Origin: CAWGMT01 sp963823675
Lineage (GTDB): Bacteria; Planctomycetota; Planctomycetia; Isosphaerales; Isosphaeraceae
Assembly (NCBI GenBank): GCA_963823675.1
Contig: CAWGMT010000004.1
Location: forward strand, 682,001-746,000
DNA length: 64,000 nt
Reading direction: 5' to 3'
The notes beneath the pieces were generated by a model. It saw nothing but the letters and a program-made list of their open reading frames with translations, was not told the DNA's origin and did no database searches. The number at the start of each line of letters is the position of its first letter. Within the stretch, counting starts at the first letter, position 1. The translations under genes and the position numbers were made by a program. Below are positions 48,369 through 57,781 of this stretch, one piece after another.

Positions 48369-50030
48369 ATGAATGTGAGCGCGATGGTGCGGGAATCTGG
48401 CAAGAGGCGCGGGTCACGAATCGAGCTTGACTACTACCGAAGCTCGGACGGGCTTTCACGGTGGCGCGGCCGGTTATGTCTACTCGTGATCCTCACAGCC
48501 GCGGGCTGGATCGGACTCGAGGCGATCGCCGGCCGCGACCGGGCGGCCCCAGCTCGTTTCTTCGAACCGAGCCGGCTCGCTTCCAAGGGCCCGCTGGCCC
48601 AGGCACACGCCATGTGGGACTCGACCTGCCGGGCATGCCACCTGCCCTTCACACCGATCAACCCTTCACGGTGGGCGCCGGCCTTTGCGACCGGCTCGCA
48701 CGCAGGCGATTACCGATGCCGGACCTGTCACGCCGCGCCCGTCCATCACCAGAGCGAACGCGCCGACGACATCCCGGCTTGCGCCGAGTGCCACAGCGAC
48801 CACCGCGGGCGCGAGGCTTCGTTGCTGGCGATGGACGACTCGGCTTGCACGCGATGTCACGGCGACTTGAAGCAGCACCGCGGCCCGGCGCGGGGACACG
48901 GTCTGTTGGCGGCTCCGTGTCCCGTTTCGACACGGCGCATCATCCCGAGTTCAGGACCACGCCGGACGACCGGGCGATGAGCCCGCGCCGCGTCAAGTTT
49001 AACCATGCGCGGCACCTGGCCGCCGGCCTGACCCTGGAAGAGGGAGGCATGCCATTCACTTTCGCACAGCTCGCGCCCCAAGACCGCGCTCGCTATGGCT
49101 GGGCGCTCGGCCAGGAGCTGGATGTTCCAGTGCGGCTGGCCTGTGCCGCTTGTCATCAGCTCGACGGCGAGGACCAGGTTGGCGGGGTTCTTGAACGCCG
49201 TGCGAACCGGATGCCAGCCCGGTCGCCGGGCGCATCCATGTTGCCGGTCGTTTTTGACGTCCATTGCGCTGCCTGCCATCCGCTGCCTTTTGACGCGAGT
49301 TTTCCGGAGAAGCAAGTTCCGCACGGGGTGGCGCCGGCTGAGCTAAACGCCAAGCTGCGGCAGTTTTATGCTGCCCAGGTCGTGAGGGCCGACCCGGCCG
49401 CGCTCCGCCAGGTCGTGCCGCCAAGGCCGCTTCCCGGTCAATCTGCGGGCTCCCGCGAACAACGATTTGAGGAAGCGATCGAGGCGAAAGTCCTGACTGC
49501 CGCGAAGCTTCTCTTCGGGTCAAGCGTTGACGAGGCGACGCGCCGGCGGCAAAAGCTTCCCCAGGGGCGGGGAGGCTGTGTCGAGTGTCATAACCTGAAA
49601 GCGAGCGCCGGCCCGCTCATCCGCGCGGGACCTCGCGTCGCTCGAAATCGAACCGGTCCTCATGACGCAGGTTTGGTTCGAGAGCGCCGTCTTCGATCAT
49701 ACGGCCCATCGCGCGCTCGAGTGTGCCGCCTGCCACGCCGGAGCAACCAGCTCGCGGGCAAACGGCGATCGGCCCCTTTTGCCAGGGCTCGCAGTGTGCG
49801 CTTCGTGCCATTGGGCGGCGGGCGGCCGGCAGACGGGCCAGCTCGCGGGAGCGAGCGCGGCCTGCACGGAGTGTCACCGCTATCACAACGGCGATCATCC
49901 CCGGCACTCCAGGGGCGCCGCGGCGCGGCGGGGGGCCGGGGCGCTTTCGATCCAGGAGTTCCAGAGTGGCGGCGCGGCGGGCGCCCGGGGTAAAGCGGGC
50001 GCGCTCTTCATGAAGCCGACAAGGTATTAA
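48369..50030 (+). CDS. Decaheme c-type cytochrome (two frameshifts)
   Basis: A protein of about 553 residues starting MNVSAMVRESGKRRGSRIEL, with one membrane anchor (LCLLVILTAAGWIGLEAIAG, near 48475-48535). Ten CXXCH heme sites can be counted: CRACH, CRTCH, CAECH, CTRCH, CAACH, CAACH, CVECH, CAACH, CASCH and CTECH. The reading frame changes near 48900 and near 49630; hemes 1-4, 5-7 and 8-10 lie in successive frames, each of which is clean. The start is 2 bases after the stop of the cytochrome b-like gene, so the two are one operon. It is likely a periplasmic, membrane-anchored electron conduit. The terminal Ala/Gly/Arg-rich tail has no hemes. Confidence 0.83.
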
Positions 50031-50048
50031 TTAAGTGAGATATTTCTG

Positions 50049-51889
50049 ATGTTTGAATCGTGGCTGCTACGTGTGTATGATGACCGGCTCCTTTCCGCGG
50101 TGAAGGAGTGCGCTCCTCCCATGGAGCTGGGCCGGCAGGATGACCGCGCCGCCGAGGGGTTGTACCAGGTGAGCCATTTTGCGGACGGGCACGTTCGCGT
50201 GGCGATTGGCGCAGTGACGAGGTCAAGCTGTCGCGACGTCTGGCCTGGCTGGAGGAGGTCGCCGGGGGCATGGTCCTGGTCCGGAACATAAGTTCCAAGG
50301 TCACGTTCAGTCTCGACGAGGGGCGCCAGGTCGCGCCGGGCGGGCAATGCGAGGTCGAACTGCCGGTCGTCCTCCAGTTCGGCAAGCGAGTCGTGCGAAT
50401 TCAAAAGACCGCTCACGACCCGGGAGGGAGCGTCATCCAGAGCCTGGATCGCCCGACGGCCTTTCCGTCGGCGATCGCGGACGATCGGTCAATTCTGGCG
50501 ACACTCGCCTTGCCCGCGGTCGCAATGCCGGATGCCGATGGCTTGATCGAATGGCTGCGGGTGATGATCCGGGTCTTCCAGAGCGCGGCCTGCGACGCCG
50601 ATTTCTTTCATCAGGCGGCGTCCGCGGTGGTCGAGGTCGTGCGGCTCGATTCGGGACGAGTCCTCATCCGTGAACGGGGCGAGTGGAAAACGGTTGCCTC
50701 CTGCGACAAATCGAGTGCGCCCGCCGGACGGCGCGAGCCACCGAGCCGGATGGTCGTGAACCGGGTGTGCGACGAGAAGCGGGTCACCTGGCTCGATCCG
50801 TCTCAGCTCGGCGAAGATTGTGCGAGTCTCTCCGGCGTCTCGTCGGTGGTTGCGTCCCCCGTACTGGATCGAGCCGGCCAGGTGATCGCGATCCTGTACG
50901 GCGAGCGGCGGCTGGAGTCGATGCTCCAGGCGGTGCGCCCCGTGTCGAAACTGGATGCGATGCTCGTCGAAGTGCTGGCGGTCGGGCTCTCCGCCGGGCT
51001 CGCCCGGGTGAAAGAAGAGCGTGCCGCGCTCGCGCTCCAGACCCAGCTCGAGCAGTTTTTCACGCCCGAACTGGCCCGCCAGCTCATGGCACGCCCGGAG
51101 CTCCTGACAGGTCAGGACCTCGAAATCACGGTCCTTTTTTGCGACATCCGCAGCTTTTCCCGCATCACGCGCGAGCACCAGCCGGCGTTCACGCTCGAGT
51201 GGACCAATGACGTGTTGTTGACGCTTTCCGACTGTGTTCTGAAACATCAGGGGGTGCTGGTCAACTACATCGGCGACGAACTGATGGCGATGTGGGGAGC
51301 GCCGGAGGCGCAGCCGGACCATCCCGCGCGTGCATGCCGCGCCGCCCTCGAGATGCTCGAGTCGCTGGAGGCGTTGAATGACAGGTGGCAGGGGCCGCTT
51401 GGCGAGCCGATCGGACTGGGAATCGGCGTCAACACGGGGATGGCGCGGGTCGGCAACACAGGCTCGCAGCGCAAATTCCAGTACGGGCCGCTCGGCACCA
51501 TGGTGAATGTGGCCAGTCGGACCCAGGGTGCTTGCAAGTACTTCAAGTCGAGCTTGCTGATCACCAAGGAGACGCGCGACCGCCTGGGCCAGGAATTCCC
51601 GGTGCGCCGGCTGGGCAAGGCGCGGGTCGTCAACATGACCGACCCGATCGAGCTTTACGAGCTTTGGCCGCCGGGCGAGAGCGGCTCCGAGGACGTCTGC
51701 CCCGCCTATGAGGAGGCCCTCGCGACCTTCGAAGCCGGGGATTTCCAGAAATCCGCTCTCACGCTCCGCCGGATTCTCGATTCCCATCCCGAAGACGGAC
51801 CGTCCAACGCGCTGCTCGCGCGTGCGACGGCTTATATCGTCGTGGCGCCGGAAACGCTTGATTCGGCATTCCGATTGCCTGGGAAGTAA
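50049..51889 (+). CDS. Class III adenylate/guanylate cyclase with FHA-like and GAF domains (one frameshift)
   Basis: A protein of about 613 residues starting MFESWLLRVYDDRLLSAVKE, 18 bases after the decaheme gene. One frame change occurs near 50212. Order of domains: an FHA-like N-terminus (VLVRNISSKVTFSLDEGRQV…CEVELPVVLQFG), a GAF-like sensor (DADFFHQAASAVVEVVRLDS…ASPVLDRAGQVIAILYGER), then the cyclase domain: metal-binding Asp in VLFCDIRSFSRIT and in NYIGDELMAMWGAPEAQPDH, and KFQYGPLGTMVNVASRTQGA with the Lys/Thr pair of adenylate-type enzymes. A short TPR-like tail follows. It makes cAMP (or cGMP) in response to a redox or small-molecule signal; the specificity is inferred. Confidence 0.87.
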
Positions 51890-51911
51890 GGGACCGCTTG
51901 ATACGCCAGCG

Positions 51912-51954
51912 AAAGGTGTCAGGAACCGAATCACAATCGGTTCCTGACACCTTT
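51912..51954. repeat. REP-like palindrome, unit 1
   Basis: A perfect 18-bp stem (AAAGGTGTCAGGAACCGA and its complement) around a 7-base loop (ATCACAA). An identical unit begins 66 bases further on. Confidence 0.9.
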
Positions 51955-51977
51955 GACCGGACCGAACTCAATCGGCG

Positions 51978-52020
51978 AAAGGTGTCAGGAACCGAATCAC
52001 AATCGGTTCCTGACACCTTT
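51978..52020. repeat. REP-like palindrome, unit 2
   Basis: Identical to 51912-51954 over all 43 bases and both followed by GACCG. The units are separated by a 23-base unpaired spacer, the layout of a REP doublet or BIME. Confidence 0.9.
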
Positions 52021-52181
52021 GACCGTACGGGGCGCCGGGACCCAGTTCTGCTCCCGATCCGTCAGCTCAGGCCACGTCGCTGGTTGTATCGCAGGACTTC
52101 TTGACACGGTCAAGGCTCCGTCGGGCGGTAGCGTACCCATCAAGGGAGATCCTAGCACAACGGTGATTAGGGCGAAAAGGT

Positions 52182-54653
52182 CTATACCAATGACTTCCCC
52201 CGCACCAGGTCGAGCAGCTCATGCCCGCTCATGCGGTGGGCGGCGTCGTGGGGGCAGGCGTAGACGCAGCTTGGCTCGTGGTTCGGGCCGAGGCTTGTGC
52301 ACAGGTCGCAGGTCGTCGCTTTCTTCACCTCGGCCTTCCTGGCCTTGTCGAACTGTTCGACCATGTTGATATTCCCATAAGGGCAATTCTCGGCGCATAA
52401 GCCGCAGCCGATGCACCAATCCTCGATGATGATCTCGCGCGATGCGCGGCGGCGGATCGAGCCGACCGGACAGCCGACCATGCAGTAGGGGTCAAGGCAT
52501 GAGCGGCACGAGCTGGCGACCAGGAACTTGTCGAACCGCAGGCCCTCGCGGATCAGCCTTGTCACTCCCTGGTGGGTGTCGGCGCAGGCCTTGGTGCACT
52601 CGTCGCAGCGGGTGCATTTCACCAGGTCGAGCACCAGGAGGCTCTGCGCGTTCATCAATCCCTGGTCCAGGAAGTCGTCAAGCGGCACTTCGTTGACCGC
52701 GTGCAGGGCTTGCCGGTCCGATTCCAGCAGCTTGAGCGCCTCGGCGATCACGGCGGCGCGCACCGCGGGAAATTGGTCGACGATCGCGCGAAAGTCATCG
52801 GACGCGATTCGCACCAGGTTGACATGATCGAGCGCCGTGCAGGTGGCGGTTCGCACGCCCGCGGGCGCCAGGTCGCGCAGCTCCGGCAGGTCGGAAAGCA
52901 GCCCGATCACGCCGATGTAGCCGCCCGGGCCGACATAATTCAACACGCTGTCGCCGCCCTGGCGCGACTGGGTGACCTTGACGAACCCCATCCTGACGAG
53001 ATAGAAGCCGTCGACCGCCGGCGCCCCCTGGCGAAAGATCACCTCGCCGGGCTCGCACCGGCGCAGCGTGACGCGCTCGCGCAGCATGTCGACGACCTGC
53101 CGGAACCGGTCAAGGTCGGCACGCAAGGGGGCAAAGAGCGGCACGTTCCGCAAGTGAGCATTGATCGCGCGCTCGCGGTATTTCGTTTCGAGCACACGGC
53201 GGAACGACGGGCTGCGCTGCATCACGTAGAGGACGTTTCGCAGCATCTCGAGCACCGTGCAGTCTTCAGCCGCCCGCACAGTCGCCGAGCGGGGATAGAA
53301 GCTCATGCAGGTCATCTCGCCAAAGATGTCGCCGGCACTCATCGTCGCCTGGGGCCGGCCGTATGCCAGGTTGACGGGAGCATCCACGGGGATGAATTCG
53401 CGCCCCCCTGCTCCGTCGCGCGTGGTCTCGGGGCGCGACGTGAGCCGGCTCGTGAATCGACCCAGTGCATGAAAGAAACCCGCCACGGGCCGGTTCTCGA
53501 TGTGCTCGAGCGGCGCTTCGATGCAGATCTCGACCGATCCTTTCTCGATCAAGAACGCCGTCGAGCCGAATTCTCCCTCGCGACAGATCACCTCGCCTCG
53601 CCGGTAGCTCCGCCGCGAAACCCCACGGACATTCCAGCGGAGGAACGGGTGTGCCACCCCCTGAAACGCCTGGCGGATCTCGAGTATCGGGTGTTCAAAC
53701 AGCTCGTCGGCGCGGATTTCCTGCCCCTCCGGGAGCCGGGCGGCCACGATGCCGCGATGCGTCAGAGCGCCGGTCGGACAGGAGACCATGCACTCGCCGC
53801 AGGCCACGCAGGATGAACTGCCCATGGGGACGTCGAGATCGAAGGCGATCCGCGCTCCATATCCCTTGCCCATGCGGCCAATCACGTGGTTTTCCTTGAC
53901 GGCATTGCAGCCGCGCACGCAGCGATCGCAGAGGATGCAGGCGTTATGATCGACGGCGATGACCAGCGAAGTGTCGTCCTTGGGCAGCATGGTCTGGCGG
54001 CGTTCGAGCCGCGGCGAGCCTAACTCCAGGCGGCGCGCCAGCGACTCGAGCTCGCAATCACCCGACTGCGTCTCCTTGGCACAAGGAGCGGGATGATCGG
54101 TCAAGAGGAGCTCGGCGAGCACCTTGACGGCCGACCGCACGCGCGCGCTCGCCTTCGGGTCGGGCGATTCGATCGTGTCCACAATCATCGTGTCCTCGAC
54201 CCGGTGCTGGCAGGCCGGTAGCAGCTTGCGCTCGACGTCGACGCGGCCGGTCCGCTCCTTGAACTTGGCGATCTGAACCACGCAGACCCGGCAGACGCCG
54301 ACCGGATCCATGTATTCGCGATGGCATAAGAGTGGGATCGGGTTGGCAGGCCCGGCGCCGAAGAGCTGGGTGGCGGCGTCGTAGATCGTGGTCGCGCGCG
54401 GGACCACGTGCCCCTTGTCGTCCTTGCGCGGCCTGCCCACGTCGTCGGTCGCTGGAACGGCTTTCTTGACCGTGACCTGACGGCCGTCGATCGTGAGCGT
54501 CACGTCGCGATCGAGATCGTCGGCCGTCGCGCGATCCATCCGGATGAGCTGTCCCTCGTAGTCGCGGGCGAATAGCCCCTCCTCTTCCCAGCCCGGGAAT
54601 TCCTCGTGCTCGTCGTGGCCCCGCTGCGGGTTGACTGATCCGGTACTCATCAT
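52182..54653 (-). CDS. NuoG-like/ferredoxin electron carrier with two cyclic-nucleotide-binding domains
   Basis: An intact protein of about 823 residues; start at ATG 54653 (MMSTGSVNPQRGHDEHEEFP) or the next codon. Order: a NuoG-type [2Fe-2S] domain (Cys 110, 121, 124, 148), the His-Cys3 [4Fe-4S] segment (DHPAPCAKETQSGDC), and two more [4Fe-4S] sites (CILCDRCVRGCN, CVACGECMVSCPTGAL). Two cNMP-binding domains follow: about 350-480, with a canonical phosphate-binding cassette (GDIFGEMTCMSFYPRSATVR), and about 520-640, where the cassette is degenerate. The C-terminus is a DmsB/HycB-like four-cluster ferredoxin (CTRCDECTKACADTHQG, CRSCLDPYCMVGCPVG, CIGCGLCAENCPYGNIN, CDLCTSL…CVYACPHDA). It is encoded 61 bases after the NuoEF gene. 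A cyclic nucleotide would gate electron transfer between N- and C-terminal clusters (inference). Confidence 0.9.
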   Translation of the reverse strand: MMSTGSVNPQRGHDEHEEFPGWEEEGLFARDYEGQLIRMDRATADDLDRDVTLTIDGRQVTVKKAVPATDDVGRPRKDDKGHVVPRATTIYDAATQLFGAGPANPIPLLCHREYMDPVGVCRVCVVQIAKFKERTGRVDVERKLLPACQHRVEDTMIVDTIESPDPKASARVRSAVKVLAELLLTDHPAPCAKETQSGDCELESLARRLELGSPRLERRQTMLPKDDTSLVIAVDHNACILCDRCVRGCNAVKENHVIGRMGKGYGARIAFDLDVPMGSSSCVACGECMVSCPTGALTHRGIVAARLPEGQEIRADELFEHPILEIRQAFQGVAHPFLRWNVRGVSRRSYRRGEVICREGEFGSTAFLIEKGSVEICIEAPLEHIENRPVAGFFHALGRFTSRLTSRPETTRDGAGGREFIPVDAPVNLAYGRPQATMSAGDIFGEMTCMSFYPRSATVRAAEDCTVLEMLRNVLYVMQRSPSFRRVLETKYRERAINAHLRNVPLFAPLRADLDRFRQVVDMLRERVTLRRCEPGEVIFRQGAPAVDGFYLVRMGFVKVTQSRQGGDSVLNYVGPGGYIGVIGLLSDLPELRDLAPAGVRTATCTALDHVNLVRIASDDFRAIVDQFPAVRAAVIAEALKLLESDRQALHAVNEVPLDDFLDQGLMNAQSLLVLDLVKCTRCDECTKACADTHQGVTRLIREGLRFDKFLVASSCRSCLDPYCMVGCPVGSIRRRASREIIIEDWCIGCGLCAENCPYGNINMVEQFDKARKAEVKKATTCDLCTSLGPNHEPSCVYACPHDAAHRMSGHELLDLVRGKSLV

Positions 54654-54714
54654 GCATTTCCCAGATAGGATGCTAGAGGTCGGGCTTGGCGCCGCCGTCG
54701 CGGCGGTCACCGGA

Positions 54715-56585
54715 TCAAGGGATCGGGTGGTCGAGGCCCAGGTCCTTCCAGAACGATTGGAGCGCCGAGGCAAGCGGCTTCGCCGCCGACATGCCGAGGC
54801 CGCAGATCGACGTCAGCTCCAGGGTTCTGAGCAGCTCGTCAACCAGTGCCTTGTCGCGACCGATCTCGGCAGCCGGGCGCGGATTTCGTACGATCTGCTC
54901 GCCGATCTGGACCAGTTTTTCGGAGCCGATCCGGCAGGGTACGCACTTGCCGCACGACTCGTTGCGGAAGAACCGCGTGGCATTGAGCGCGTGGTCGAGC
55001 ATGTTCAGCCCCTCGGTCTGGGCATACACAGTCAGCCCGGCGCCCAGCATCAGACCCAGGGTGCGAAACTCGTCGAGGTCAAGCGGCAGCTCGCGGACGT
55101 CCAGGGTCTCGCAGTCCGGCGGGAAGCCGCGGCGAAACTCGGGCAGAATGTCGTCCTTCGTAAGCACCGCGGGGATGAAGCCGCCGGAGGGCCCGGAGGG
55201 AGCGACCGCCTTCAAGGGCAATCCGCCGCGCACGCCCCCGGCCAGGTCGATCAGCTCGCCGAAGGTCGAGCCGATCTCGACCTCGTACACGCCGGGGCGC
55301 TTCACGTCGCCGCAGATCGAGAAGAAGCGCACCCCTCTGGCGCCGGGCTTGCCTTTACGGGCATACCACGTGCCTCCCTTGCGTCCGGCATCGGCGTACC
55401 ACGATCCGCCGCGGAGCAAGATCGCCGGAACCCACGCGAACGTTTCGACGTTGCTCAAGAGCGTGGGCCGATCGAACAGCCCGTTGGTTTCGATCTGGGG
55501 CGGACGATTGCGCGGCTCGGCCCTATGTTCCTCGATCGCCTCGATCAGCGCTCCTTGCTCGCCACAGACGTAACCCCCGGGGCTCTCGAACACCTCGAGC
55601 TCGAAGGGCTGGCCGGTATCGAGCACGCTGGCCCCGACTATGCCCCTGGCGCGAGCCTGCGCGATCGCCTCGTTCAATACGTCGATCTGATGGTAGTACT
55701 CGTGGCGGACATAGATGTAGCCTCGACTGGCACGGACCAGGAGCGCGCCCAGAACCATGCCCTCGATGACCAGATCGGGGACACGCAGCAGGATCTCCCG
55801 GTCCTTGAAAGTGGCCGGCTCGCTCTCATCGGCGTTGCAGACGATGTACTTGTCGTCGGCGCGGGCGTCGCGCACGTCCTGCCATTTGCGGAAGGCGGGC
55901 ACGCCCGCTCCCCCCATGCCGCGCAGCTCGGCGGATTTGAGCGCCTCGACCAGGCCGTCGCCGGCGGCGCGGCGCTCGTCCGGCGATCGCGCCTGATTCA
56001 GCCTGGTCGCAAACGACTGGGCAGCCTGATACAGCGGCAGCGAGCGCTCCGCCGCTTGATCGCCCTGATCGGTGGCCGCGCCCTGCCGATAACTTGCGTA
56101 GGGATCGATCCGCCAGGGCCGGGGCGAGCGCTCGACCGCCTCGGGCGGAAGATCCGCGCCCGCCAGATGCGCTCGTACGATCTCTCGTAAATGCGCCTCC
56201 GGTTCACCGGCCGGCGGGTTTTGGAGGATGCGGGCCCCGTCGGGCTGCCCCGCTCTGTGCAGCTCGATCAGGGCAGCCGGGGCACGATCGCAACGGCCCA
56301 GGCAGGAGACCGTCTCGACCTTGACGCGGGCACCGCCGCCGAACTCGTCCGCAACCTGCTTGAGCCGCCCCAACAGTTCGGTGCGCCGCGAAGATGGCAC
56401 GCCAGGTCGCGGCAGACGAGAACCTCGACGAGCGGCGGCGGCTCGAGCCGAAAATGCGGGAAAAACGTGACGACTTCGTGCAGCCGGTGCAGCGGAACTT
56501 CGATCCGCGCCGACAGCGCCTCGAGCTCAGCCCTCGGCAGATATCCGCACCGTTCCTGGATTTTTCTCAGTTGCTGCACAAGCAT
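54715..56585 (-). CDS. NuoE-NuoF fusion (HoxF-like) NAD(P)H-oxidising flavoprotein, one frameshift
   Basis: A protein of about 620 residues, start MLVQQLRKIQERCGYLPRAE at 56585. The first part is NuoE-like, with a thioredoxin-fold [2Fe-2S] set (VCRDLACHLRG … VSCLGRCDRAPA). One frame change lies near 56385, between these two half-sites. The second part is NuoF-like: NADH/FMN motifs RGMGGAGVPAFRKW, CNADESEPATFKDREI and YVCGEQGALIEAIEE, and the [4Fe-4S] site ESCGKCVPCRIGSEKL … TSICGLG. HoxF of bidirectional hydrogenases and some formate dehydrogenases has the same E-F fusion, but no hydrogenase or formate dehydrogenase gene is present here. It probably oxidises NADH and feeds the downstream cNBD ferredoxin protein. 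Confidence 0.88.
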
Positions 56586-57042
56586 AAGTAAGATTATACG
56601 TCGCGCGCGCGAATCGATCCATTCTGAAAGAAAAAGCAGGCGGCTGATGTCGAATCCCTGCGGCGATGCTCGGACAGCATTGACCAACATCCCGATCAGG
56701 ACCTGGCAATCGCGGTCAACGTCTCCGACGTCTACGAGGCTGCCTCACACCGTCTGCTGACTGCTTTCCGGCCTCGGGGGGACTTCGCCTACATCTCGCC
56801 CGGCGAACGACCCCGGCTCGCCCCGAATGTTGTCGAACCAGCCGATCAGGTAACAACAAGTCCGCAAGCAAGCCGCTTGGATCGTTTAACCTTGACCTCC
56901 AAGGCATCCCGCGGTATACGAAGGGTTCTTCCAATTGCACTTCACGGTGGTTCCACGTCCGATCTTTTTCGATCCGCAAGGCAGCCAGGATTGGGTGCTC
57001 GCCATCGTGCCTGCGCCCTTGCGATGGGCCGAGGTCCTGACC
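56586..57042. promoter_or_regulatory. Divergent promoter region of the NuoEF operon and the lipoprotein gene
   Basis: A TATAAT box on the minus strand (56593-56598) lies only 7 bases before the NuoEF ATG, the distance expected for a leaderless transcript; no good -35 is seen. There is no gene in the rest of the segment. Confidence 0.4.
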
Positions 57043-57681
57043 ATGCGTCGCCCCAAACTCGGGTTCCTCGCGCTGGCGATCGTCTGGTTGGGGTCGTCCG
57101 GCTGCGCCCAGCCGCCGATGGCGCGTTACGTCTATCAGGACGGCGAATTCGGCGTCGTCGCGATCCCCGTCAATACCCCGCTCGATCGAATCAACTGGCG
57201 CGCTCAGGCCGAGGCACTGATGGCACGCCACTTCCCGTCCGGTTACGAAATCGTACGTGCCGAGGAGGTTAACGAGGGCGAGCGGACTCTGGACGTGGGC
57301 AAGAAGACCGAAGTCGAGACCGACCCCAGCGTCCGTGCGTGGGATCAGATGATCAAGCTAGGCAAGCTGAATCGCAGCACATCCTTCGAAGAAAAAGAAA
57401 AACTCCAGGTGCGCGAGTGCCGGATCATTTACAAGCGAAGGTCGGCCCAAGCCCTCGGCAGCCGCAACGAGTTTTCCCCACTCGCCGCGCTCAGCCCGCC
57501 CTTCTACCTCGATCCCAATGAACTCGTCCGACGGCAGGTCAAGGCCGATCTGCTCGCGAAGGCCAGTTCGAACGCCAAGAAGACCGGCGACCAGAACGTC
57601 CAGAAAGCATCGGACGACTCGAACAAGGCGTTTGACAAGCCGTCGTTGCCAGCCCGATTGAGTCTCAGCCCGGATTGGTGA
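57043..57681 (+). CDS. Hypothetical lipoprotein
   Basis: A protein of 212 residues starting MRRPKLGFLALAIVWLGSSG with a lipobox ending at Cys21 (LGSSGC). The ATG at 57043 follows GAGGT by about 9 bases; the longer open frame upstream is untranslated-looking. The mature part (MARYVYQDGEFGVVAIPVNT, HFPSGYEIVRAEEVNEGERT) is unlike any family I recognise, with a Lys/Asp-rich tail (NAKKTGDQNVQKASDDSNKA). It stands alone, divergent from the NuoEF operon and convergent with the histidine kinase. Confidence 0.7.
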   Translation: MRRPKLGFLALAIVWLGSSGCAQPPMARYVYQDGEFGVVAIPVNTPLDRINWRAQAEALMARHFPSGYEIVRAEEVNEGERTLDVGKKTEVETDPSVRAWDQMIKLGKLNRSTSFEEKEKLQVRECRIIYKRRSAQALGSRNEFSPLAALSPPFYLDPNELVRRQVKADLLAKASSNAKKTGDQNVQKASDDSNKAFDKPSLPARLSLSPDW

Positions 57682-57689
57682 GGCGCGGC

Positions 57690-57728
57690 GCGAAAGGTAG
57701 TGTCGCCTTTCGCTCCGCGAAAGTCGCC
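57690..57728. terminator. Hairpin between convergent genes
   Basis: Two alternative hairpins overlap: GCGAAAGG (57690-57697) with CCTTTCGC, and CTTTCGC-TCC-GCGAAAG (57707-57723). It lies between the convergent lipoprotein and histidine kinase genes. The second hairpin is the same small palindrome as at 47289-47315. Confidence 0.5.
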
Positions 57729-57781
57729 TTAACGGGGAAGGTATCTGGATCCCGTTCGTGAATCGCCCCAATGCGGGCTGC

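Larger units (their letters stand above)
51890..52181. terminator. Convergent intergenic region with two tandem hairpins
   Basis: Between the cyclase gene (+) and the cNBD ferredoxin gene (-). It contains two identical 43-bp palindromes (51912-51954 and 51978-52020) that could end transcription from both sides. After that, about 160 bases show no feature. Confidence 0.55.

Noticed and set aside
47368..56585. Bidirectional hydrogenase or formate dehydrogenase operon
   Set aside because: The NuoEF fusion is HoxF-like, but no HoxY/HoxH, formate dehydrogenase catalytic subunit or maturation gene is present in the window.
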